The notes beneath the pieces are model-generated. The model was given only the letters and a program-made list of their open reading frames with translations, ran no database searches and was not told the DNA's origin. From the NCBI GenBank assembly GCA_016165875.1, contig JABBOT010000080.1, forward strand, positions 10,212,172 through 10,276,171: a DNA stretch of 64,000 nucleotides, written 5' to 3'. Numbering within the stretch: the first letter of the stretch is position 1; every line of letters starts with the position of its first letter. Made by a program: the position numbers and the translations under genes. Origin of the DNA: Acanthopleura granulata (Eukaryota > Mollusca > Polyplacophora > Chitonida > Chitonidae). This document shows positions 55,487 to 64,000 of the stretch, in pieces.

Positions 55487-56300
55487 ATGGAGGAACTACT
55501 ACAGTTTCTTTATTCAGACTTCTGGTCGCCCCAAAGTGCCATCACATATGGGTTACTTAATGACATGATAAGAGAAATCGAAGGTAAAGGTTTGGTTCAG
55601 AGCACACTAGCAAGGGTATTGGTGATATTAAACCAGAACATTGTTAATGAAAATATACCGCGCTATGTAAATCTTAAAAGGAAGGAAAGGGGGAAAACCA
55701 CAGATTTAAATGAAGTTATTCCATGGACGGAGCCCAATTTAATGAACACTCTTGGACCGCTTTGTTCACAACAGAACATTACAGCAGTTTTGTTAGAACA
55801 GATAATTGGCGAGTGGGAAGGAACATCAAATAGAGTTACAAATGGGATAATCCTTGAACTGCGTACTTATTGGCACAGGAAGAAGTACCAATAGAAAGTT
55901 TTTATAAAGGGGAAATCTTAGGAATAACCAATATCTCCATCGAAAACCTAAGTCACAAGGTCAGCACCTTGGAAAAACGTTACACATCCTGTGTAACAGG
56001 CCATAAACCTGCAGAACTGGAAAACTGTCTGAAAGAGTTGAAGGCAGACTTCAAGCAATGTTGTTAAACCATCTGCAACATTACCAACTGGAGTTAAGGT
56101 GGTTCCAAGCATAGCCCATTCAATGGCCAGCACCCAAATACAAGCATCTCCATACACCGATTTACAGGAGAGTATGTCAGCCCTGGATGAATCCATGACC
56201 GATTTTGTGAATGAGTGCCAGAGTCAGGCCGGGGAGATGAAGATGTTAAAACAGCAGTTGAAGGAGTACAAGGAGCAACTGGCGCTTTGTAGGTAGAGAC
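55487..56300 (+). pseudogene. Unidentified broken protein-coding sequence with coiled-coil end
   Basis: Three consecutive frames look like one disrupted protein. 55487-55894 reads MEELLQFLYSDFWSPQSAI with later LNQNIVNENIPRYVNLKR and LRTYWHRKK. 55870-56067 reads ISIENLSHKVSTLEKRY with later ELENCLKELKADFKQCC. 56099-56296 ends in MKMLKQQLKEYKEQLALCR, a likely coiled coil. Charged helical sequence in other frames continues to about 56560. No family was recognised. It may be the structural ORF of a retroelement or a captured gene. It lies between the Penelope-like fragment and the LINE. Confidence 0.45.
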
Positions 56301-57397
56301 TGTGTCAAACACGTGAAAACCATACCAGGAGAGAAGACAGAGGAGACAGTAAAATTTAGAAGAGAAGGTTGCTTCACTGTCCGAAAAAGTGCTAGAGAAA
56401 GAAAGTGTTTGTACTCAACCGTCAGTAGAGAAGAAGAAGGAATAGCGTGAAGAGGCTTATGTGAAGCGAAAATATGAAACATGGAGAAATAAGGCGAGGA
56501 ATCAAAAGTTGGAATTGGACATATCCAGAGCGTGTGGGCAATATTTTTGTTCGTAAAAATGAAAATGGGGAAAAACTGCAAATTTGTTGTGAAGATGACC
56601 TACTTTTCTGACCAAGGTGCATGTAATGTGAGATCAGGGCTGACCACTGCGACTTGACCTATATATGTGCAGTGTGAACTTTGACTGGCATTCCATGCTC
56701 TCACAATTCTACACCGTAATTTTCCATGTTTTCTTGATTCTTGCCAGTGTATGTGACTCAGCTCACACATTATGCCTCAGCATTTCAACCTAAGGGGAAC
56801 GCTCTCATGGAATAGTTATATAATACAGGCTAGGACTATAGTCACAAGTTTTGTGTTAGCGTTGGTCAAATTGGTAAACCACAGCACGGATTCCTCGTGC
56901 TCGTGCAACCGGTTGCTGTCCTGAAATACCAAACCCAAGATGCGCAACTCCCAGAACCCTATTCACACAGGGCCTTTGGACTGTGTGCATAAATGTTTCG
57001 ACCATACATGAAGCTATGTTCCCCAACATCTGATGACAAATCATAACAACTGAAGTAATGAAGTTTGTCAACGTCCTTGATACAGTTTTGTTGATATGTT
57101 GGAACAACCCCGAAATATTATTAATTATTACATTCTTTAGTGAAGACTTGGCCGTCTTAAATCTGCTACTGCCAGCACATACTTATAACTTGCTGGAATA
57201 CACTGACAATGGGTAATGAATTAATGCAGCACCCTGCGGCAATTGGTCTCTTTGGGCGTCTCCTTCTGGATCTGCAAGATTCACCTTTCTCTTTAATACA
57301 CTGCCTGTATATTTGCTTGTAAAATATATGAAATTGTGTCCGCTACGAACTTTACACAAACGTACCACGTACAGTTTCATCCATTTGCTATTTCTTG
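56301..57397. other. No supported gene
   Basis: The left part (to about 56560) may continue the broken ORF. The rest has frames on the minus strand (56856-57107, 57183-57410) without recognisable motifs. Confidence 0.4.
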
Positions 57398-60300
57398 ATG
57401 AAAATTGCATTATTACTTTGTGGAGAAGTTGAAGTCAATCGTGGTCCGCCCAAAACATCATGCTTTACTGATCTATCAGTTGTACATCTGAATGTATGAG
57501 GACTCAAACACAAGTCAGACTTAGGTTTTGCTAATCTCTGCGACTTTAATGTTATAGCTTTAACCGAGACCCATCTCACTTCTCATATCCCAAGTAGTTC
57601 TCTCTTAATGCCTGGATTTTCACGAACCTCTTAGACATGATTGTGACCAAGCTTGGGGTGGAGTATGTATCTGTGTGTGGGAGAGGATATCCTTTTCTCG
57701 CCACTGCTACTCGCAGCATAAAGACTTGGAAATAATTTGGTTAGAATTGTTTGACAAACCGTCCACAGTTCTTGGCGTGATCTATAGACCACCAGGAACA
57801 GAAGTTAGGAAGTGGGACGTGTTAAAAGGTAATCTGTAATCTGTCATTGACACTTTCCATAATCACAACATAATACTGACGAGTAACCCGAATGAAAATT
57901 TGTTGAATCCAGCTAATAAACATTTATAGACTATTATCACTACCTTTGGTATGACTCAGTTAATAAATGAACGGACGAGACCTGTTTCTAACACTCTGCT
58001 ACATCCGATTATATTCAACCATCCCGGATTGCTCATAAATTCTGGGACCATTTTAAACTTTTGTAATGATCACTGTCCTGTCTTTGTCTGTTTGCAAAAA
58101 TATAAAAGATTAATTTAGCAATATAATGCAGCAAACTGGAAAAGATACCGTGTGAAGAAATAATCTCAGTTGACGATGTTGACGAAATGTGCCTATTGAT
58201 AACAAATGCCCTTTTTTAAATCAGCTCACACAAACATTCCAAATCGTACGATAATAATAAATCCTAACTACAAGCCATGGATATCAACAGCAATTAAGGC
58301 AGAAATAAAACTTAGAAATAAACTTTACATAAAATCTCGCAAATTTGCATGTGAACTCCATACTCCTGCTTACAAAACACAAAGAAATCACCTTAATTCA
58401 CTCATTAGAAATGCCAAGAAATCTCACGAAGACAAATTAATTGAGAAAGTTGAATCCGGAAATGTTGGGAGTAAGTTTTGGTGGAAACGCTGCAAATCTT
58501 ACTTGTAGAATAGTAATTCCAATGTGAGTCCAGTTCCGCCTCCTGTTAACAGACAATGACACTTACGAATATGATGATGCAAATAAGGTAGATGTGCTGA
58601 ACGATTTCTTTTCTAGTGTCTGCTCCTTGAACGACACAAATGTAACATACGCCATTGTTGCACCTAAGACTAAGGCAGAATTACCAGACATCAGTGTTGC
58701 ATCCAATGACGCACTTGAAGTGGTTAAATCTGTCGACACGAGCAAAGCTACTGGACCAGATGGCATCAGCCCCAAAATGCTTTTTGAATCTAAGTACGAA
58801 ATTTCTCCAATTCTAACGACATTATTCAATCTGTCTTTAACTTCAAGAAAGCATCCCTCTTCCCGGAAAATCGCCAACGTTATCCCTATATTCAAGATGG
58901 GGAACTCATCTAAGGTCGCAAACTACAGACCAATTTCTTTGCTTAGCTGCATCAGCAAAATCTTCGAACGCCTGGTCTTTCGGACAGTATTTAGCCACCT
59001 GCATCCCGAAATATCTCCGAATCAGTATGGTTTTTTACCATCAAAGTCAACTTGTCGACCTCTATTTTGACATCGTTAAAGCCCTGGATGAGGGTAAGGA
59101 AGTGCTTTTCATTTTTGTTGACATCTCTAAGGTTTTTGATCGAGTTTGGCACAAGGCATACTAGCTAAATTAAAGTCACTTGGAGTAAAAGGTGGCATGC
59201 TCAACTGGTTTGAGGATTATTTAAAAATCGAAAGCAAAGGGTTGTACTAAACGGTTCCCAATCAAATCTTAGAACTTTAAAAGCTGGAGTTCCCCATGGC
59301 TCCGTCGTGGGTCCTTGCCTATATTAATGGCCTTCCGAATGAAATTAGTAATAATATCAAGTTATTTACTGATGAATCCTGCCTTTACGTTATCGCCGAA
59401 CAACTGACACAGCAAAACATTGATAGTTCCATAAACGATGACAATGAAAAAATTGATGTTTGGGCTAAATCTTGACTTGTTGAGTTTGATGCAACAAAGA
59501 CTGTAGCACTTACTGTTTCACGACGCAGGCATCCATCGCAGCTATCATTTCAGTTTTCAGGTGAAAACATAACCTCAGCTACATCGCACAAGCATTTAGG
59601 ATTTATTTTTAATAACAATGGGAACTCGATTTATCATGTAAACAACCTTGTGGAAGTTGCCCCCCCAAAATTATCCATGTTCAGAGCACTTAAATATCGT
59701 CTTAGTAGAAAATGCCTAGAAAGTATGTGCAAAAGTTTTATAAGACCATCTATGGAATATGCAGACATAGTTTGGGACAATATTAGTGAAGGCCAAGTAA
59801 ATACCATCGAAAACATTCGAAAGAACGCACTACTTGTCATCACTGGGTTAACTAAAAGTGCTGCCTCTAACCTACTCTATGAATAGTCAGGTTTCATACA
59901 ATTGCTTAATCGGCGCTATATACATAGGCTGGTTGTCTTTCAACGTTTTCTTATTGGTGCAACTAGCAATGTATTTGATAACAAAGTACCACAACCAGTG
60001 TTTCAACATAATCCGTATCAAATCAGATCAACATATCAGCTAACAACTTTTCGATCTAGAACATCCAGCTTTAGTAATTCTTTTTTCCAACAAACTGTAC
60101 GGGGCAGGAACATTTTACCATATTCAATCAGACAAACTAAAAGTCATAAAGAATTTAAAATAGTTCTAGAAAAACTAGTTTATCCGCCAGTGCCACTGGT
60201 GTGGTATTATGTTGGTATGCGCTGGTCAAATATAATTTTGTGTAGACTAAGAAGTGGATGTAGCTTGCTAAATGATGACTTATTTAACAATTTTATTACT

Positions 60301-60520
60301 GACTCTCCTAAATGTATTTGTGGCGGGCCTCTCGAAACAGCTGATCGTTATCTACTAGAGTGCAGAAGGTATCTTGTTCAAAGGGTTATCATGTTAAATA
60401 ATATAAGACTAATTGGTTATACGGACATCTCAGCTACAACTCTCCTCCATGTCTGTAGTGCTTTACCGACTGAACTAGATGTATCTATTTGTTTATTTTT
60501 CATTAGCCACACCAAATGAT
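57398..60520 (+). mobile_element. Decayed APE-type non-LTR retrotransposon (CR1/L2/Jockey-like LINE)
   Basis: The frame starts with MKIALLLCGEVEVNRGPP, then an endonuclease domain: SVVHLNV, ALTETHLT near 57555, LGVIYRPPGTE near 57775, CNDHCPVF near 58065. The GDFN motif is altered to SNPN. The reverse transcriptase follows: KATGPDGISPKML near 58745, NYRPISLLSCISKIFERLV near 58925, FVDISKVFDRVWH near 59115, GVPHGSVVGPCLY near 59287, FTDESCLYV near 59370. After it come SFIRPSMEYADIVWDN and a C-terminal region with CICGGPLETADRYLLEC near 60320. Many stops and frameshifts interrupt it, and the catalytic ADD box reads TDE. It is inactive. Clade placement is tentative. It occupies the place where a type B gene would be expected. 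Confidence 0.82.
57422..57448 (+). other. Degenerate 2A-like motif (GEVEVNRGP) in the LINE
   Basis: The nine codons read GEVEVNRGP, preceded by LLLC. The ribosome-skipping 2A consensus is D-V/I-E-x-N-P-G-P, so two key residues are changed (Asp to Glu, Pro to Arg). 2A-like sequences at the N-terminus of APE-type LINE ORFs are known. This copy is unlikely to work. Confidence 0.55.
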
Positions 60521-61014
60521 TCTAATGCATTATTTGGTGTTAAATCCCAAACTAATTTATTTTGTCTGTTTATTTCTACAGTATTTGGATTTCATGCCTA
60601 TGTTACATTAATACAGTTGTTGAAGAGACCAAGTAGCACTTCAAGACGGCCACTGAACTATAATTATGTACATGCCTGTATAGATGTGGAAGTGTATATA
60701 TACGTACGCACATGTATGTGTGTATAAGTATCAGTGTGTATATGTACATTTATATATAATATTCTTTAAATAATTATGATTATGCTTATGAAAATATGAT
60801 GTACAAATTTCTACGAATGATACACGCTATAAGGCTATGGCTTACTGTGTATATGTGAAGGCAAATAAACACGTTTAAACCAAGCGTTTAGATCAGTCGA
60901 GCTAATAAAATACGGTCGATTGACTAAACTGCTCAATTTGCTATCAGCAAGAACAATAGCTACGGTAACATTCCAGCAGTGCGTTTGTTTCCCATCCCTA
61001 TCATACTGTATCCT
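60521..61014. other. LINE 3' UTR or flank, no gene
   Basis: It is AT- and TG-rich sequence with short GTATATG-type runs (60680-60760). No tail repeat or target-site duplication could be identified by eye. Confidence 0.4.
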
Positions 61015-61285
61015 GGTTTATACAGTGGTACAAGTTATACAGCGGTAGAAGCTGTAGATTAGTACAAGGTATTCAGCGGAGCAAGTTATATAACAGATAA
61101 TATTATACAGTGGTACAACTTTTATTGCGGAGAAAGTGACACAACAGTAGAAGCTACAGCATAGGCTAGTTTGCGGAGCAAGCAATTCAACAACACAAAC
61201 TATAGACTGCAGTATAAGCTAAACTTCATACCAAGTTACACAGCTGTAGAAAGTACAGAGCGGTACAACTTACAAACCAGACGAA
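61015..61285. repeat. Degenerate minisatellite (about 17-25-bp units)
   Basis: It contains irregular repeats of a TACAGYGGTACAAGTTAT-like unit: TACAGTGGTACAAGTTATAC, AGCGGTAGAAGCTGTAG, TACAGTGGTACAAC, AGCTGTAGAAAGTACAGAG and others. It lies about 300 bases beyond the 3' end of copy 6. Confidence 0.55.
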
Positions 61286-61570
61286 AAAGTACAGCAGATT
61301 ATGATTTAAAATTGTAAGGCAGATCGTGTGATACAATAATAAAAGTTGTGCGATAAAACAGCCTATACACAGCAGTGACAAGTTATACTGTGGTATGTGA
61401 TGAATTGTGTACGGAATAAGATTAATATGCAGGAGTAAAGGATGTATAACATTACGAGTTTGAAATGGGGCACGTTGTCTCTGGAATGATATTATGGGGT
61501 CACACTTTTTCAACAGCTGAAAAAATTAGAAATACATCTGCTACACGTATGTGTATGGTGCAGACGTAGC

Positions 61571-62113
61571 TCACTTAATGGAATATAAGAAAGAGTAGTC
61601 CTCGGAAGGGTCTTCGCCCAGATTAAACTGAGTAATGGCATTCTTCATCTCTTCAGGGCTTATACAGCCATCTCCGTCACTATCTAATCGGTTAAACGTG
61701 GACTGGATCACGGCATCGTCTGTCAATCCTCGGTTGTTGTTGTACACGCGCCATTCCTCTAGGCTTATGGAACCATCATCATTGAGGTCAAGGCTTTCGA
61801 AGTATATCCGGGCGACTGTGGGTACAAAGGTTTCTCTGTACCACTTCGTTTTATACAAAATCTTACATCCCGCAATCCATTCATCCTTCGTTACGGAAGG
61901 CTGGTTTCGGGGTAGTCCGTTGGTTTCACACAATCTTCCCCATCCTTCACTGTAAATCCTGCGAAGCAGTTCTCCATTTTCCACCTTGCCTTTCTTGACC
62001 AGTGTCCTTGGAAACGCCATGAAGTCTTCCAAATCCAGAAACTCGTCTCTGTTAGGATTAAGGAAGTCAAATAGTATCTCCCATTTCTTCTTCATGTAGT
62101 CTTCCGCTGACAT
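61571..62113 (-). CDS. EF-hand calcium-binding protein, SCP/calexcitin-like, copy 6 exon 2 (type A variant)
   Basis: 180 residues. Unlike every other copy, the first codon after the acceptor TTTCGTGTAG is ATG, so the exon could in principle start a protein by itself, although an upstream exon 1 (expected about 3.3 kb away, beyond the right edge) is likely. EF1 (19-30, NPNRDEFLDLED) is the most altered: Asn at position 1, Glu at 6 and Asp at 12. EF3 and EF4 are canonical. The C-terminus GEDPSEDYSFLYSIK mixes A and B features. The intron side matches type A. The 3' side matches neither A nor B and adjoins the minisatellite and LINE. Confidence 0.87.
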   Translation of the reverse strand: MSAEDYMKKKWEILFDFLNPNRDEFLDLEDFMAFPRTLVKKGKVENGELLRRIYSEGWGRLCETNGLPRNQPSVTKDEWIAGCKILYKTKWYRETFVPTVARIYFESLDLNDDGSISLEEWRVYNNNRGLTDDAVIQSTFNRLDSDGDGCISPEEMKNAITQFNLGEDPSEDYSFLYSIK

Positions 62114-64000
62114 CTACACGAAAAATTATGAGACCAAAAGTAAATAGTTTTCAGTTCTAGATTAAATATGGATGCATATTGTAATTGGCCGATTTGAAAG
62201 CGATTAAGATTAAACGTATGGGATTAAAAACTAATGAATTATTGTTCAAAGGCAATAATTAAGGCACAAACTGTTCTTATATAGAAACAAGACAAACACA
62301 AGACAGATTTAACTATTTTACTGATATAGGTCACAACATAGCATGGCCAGCGCCGTGCACTTGTACAGGGATAACAGGCTGTGTTAGACCCCGTGCGCCT
62401 CTGGTTTGACCCTGTACTATACTATTAGTCACAGAGACGCTGCTTGGTTAGCTCATATACTGTTTCGCTTGAAGACCATAGCATTTCCTTCCCACCTCCA
62501 AATGTAGCAAATTTTACACACGTGTACTGATGCACAACTCAAGACTCGGTAGCAAGAACATGGTCCTGAGAATCGAGCCTGAAACAGTAACGCCAGTGAT
62601 AAATTATTATGCTACGTGCGCCATCATCCTGGTGGTGATATCATCGGAGTAGCATCCCTTGTAACAAACCAGAATCTGGAATCATAGAAAATGTTACCGC
62701 TATGGACTTGAGCGAAAAAGTACATGTATACTTGATCTGAGCTAACCTAACAGTGTCTTTCAACTTATAGTAATGTACACAGTCCGGCCACAGATACTTG
62801 CAGGTTCTGTGTTGTATATTTTCAGCCGTCAACACTTAACCTTGATTTCCAGGTACACATGGCTTTGTATAATAATTGTATAACTGTGATTGTGCAGTCC
62901 ACGCGATCGACCGACCTGCCGACACAAAATACTTCGTACCGTCGATATGTTATAAGGAAATATGATAATAACCCAGTTGCTGCACGGGAAATATTTATTT
63001 CATTACTGAAATTTATCTTGTTATTAAAGTTAACCACAAATAGAATAAATTACGTTAAGTTATATAATGACGTAAGGTGACATTCCGAGGAACGCTGTGA
63101 TGGTGTTTCGCCAGTTGATTGACATGTATCAGAACAGATTTGGAATCTTAATCAGGGGACACACGAGTCAAATTTTTCGCTCGTATAGGCGTTTTTCTCA
63201 AACCAAGATTGTCCACTCAGAAATTCACTTGTATCAAACATGTCAGAAACCAGAAGGATTCCACGCTATCCGTGCGTTTTGTCCACTCCTGTGAATTTCA
63301 GCGATCGAGATGACCGAGCTGAAGAATCAAATCACACAAATTTCTCTTGACCTGTGCCGTTTTGTTTGCGCCACGTGAAGTCACTGGTCACACGACATGC
63401 CCTAATGACCATGTCGGACTCAAAAATTCACCTTATGTGTCTGCGACTGCGCTGCATATATCCCCAGGATATTTTGCCCGCGCATATTGAAGATCCATAT
63501 ACTGGATAAATCAGCCAGTAACATGCCAAACATCAGTGGTTTAACCCCAGCACTCCGATTTCTTTTATTCTACAGACATTGCGTCAGAGCAAAATGGCCT
63601 CGTGCGTTTGGCGTTTAACATCAGTCAAGTACAGAAATAAATATATTATTTACACGGTATGTGGATGCTACTCCGATGATATCGCTACCAGGTTGATGGG
63701 GCACGCAGCGCAATAATTTATGGATGGCATTACTGTTTTTGGCTCGATTCTCAGAACCGTGTGTGCCTGAACTTCATTTAATGGATGCTACTCCGATGAT
63801 ATCGCTACCAGGTTGATGGGGCACGCAGCGCAATAATTTATGGATGGCATTACTGTTTTTGGCTCGATTCTCAGAACCGTGCGATTTTGTGCAAGTAATG
63901 CTGTCCTACGTGTGTGCATCGATTACGATGGTGAAAAACTAAATTGATTATAACAGACCAGGAGGCATCTGATCTCTTAGAGGTGCCCTAACCCTTTTAA
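62114..64000 (-). other. Intron of copy 6 (exon 1 beyond the right edge)
   Basis: It starts at the acceptor TTTCGTGTAG and contains the shared A intron block. A 120-bp-period tandem duplication lies at 63662-63881. Plus-strand frames at 62859-63080 and 63097-63294 are pieces of the intronic frame broken differently in each copy. Confidence 0.7.
63662..63881. repeat. Tandem duplication, period 120 bp
   Basis: 63662-63761 and 63782-63881 are identical over 100 bases (starting TGGATGCTACTCCGATGATA). Other A introns have one copy. The lack of any difference suggests a very recent event or an assembly artefact. Confidence 0.85.

Larger units (their letters stand above)
61571..64000. repeat. Segmental duplication unit 5, start of an A half
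   Basis: Gene and intron sequence match units 2-4 up to the window edge. About 0.5 kb present elsewhere between the CCCAGGATATTTCGCCCGCG and GCGCATATTGAAGATCGATA motifs is deleted near 63482. Confidence 0.75.

Noticed and set aside
1..64000. CRISPR arrays, bacterial operons or viral genomes
   Set aside because: No regular spacer arrays, no ribosome-binding-site-led gene clusters and no viral replication or capsid genes were seen. Splice sites and SINEs show a eukaryotic genome.

Overview
The window is eukaryotic and non-viral: AT-rich, mostly non-coding, with spliced genes, canonical GT/AG splice sites and many degraded transposons. A repeated tRNA-derived SINE whose 3' end (ATATTCTTGAGTACGGCG, then AAATAAATAAATAA) is of a kind common in mollusc genomes points to a lophotrochozoan, most likely a bivalve or other mollusc. 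That assignment is inference.

The main content is a tandem array of small EF-hand calcium-binding protein genes, all on the minus strand and resembling the sarcoplasmic calcium-binding protein (SCP)/calexcitin family. Each gene has a very short first exon (ATG GAT CAG or ATG GAA CAG, then a GTAAG donor) and a 180-codon second exon that begins right after a TTTGTGTAG- or TTTGTAG-like acceptor. The joined protein is about 183-188 residues. Six second exons are present: 21089-21631, 28998-29540, 34982-35524, 42935-43477, 48214-48756 and 61571-62113. There are two types. Type A has an intron of about 3.2-3.3 kb and a non-canonical first EF loop. Type B has an intron of 0.8-0.9 kb and a canonical first loop. 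They alternate in an A-B unit of about 13-14 kb.

Layout, left to right: 1-4727 is a type A intron, first exon and upstream block whose second exon lies left of the window. 4728-19849 is a roughly 15-kb insertion holding two partial gene copies (intron plus exon 1, no exon 2), SINEs, and fossil hAT and pogo transposases. 19850-21088 is a type-B 3' flank. It leads straight into the 21089 gene, a chimera with a B-like 3' end and an A-like 5' part. 21089-34981 and 34982-48213 are two A-B units. 48214-54705 is a third A half-unit. 54706-61570 replaces the expected B gene with transposon debris: a Penelope-like fragment, an unidentified broken ORF and a decayed APE-type LINE with a degenerate 2A-like motif. 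61571-64000 starts another A unit whose first exon lies beyond the right edge.

The C-terminal halves of A and B genes (EF3-EF4) are almost identical even at synonymous positions, while the N-terminal halves differ strongly. This fits ongoing gene conversion, and together with the chimera shows an actively recombining paralogue array. No rRNA, functional tRNA, CRISPR or prokaryotic feature was seen. All comparisons were made by eye; no alignment or database search was run.
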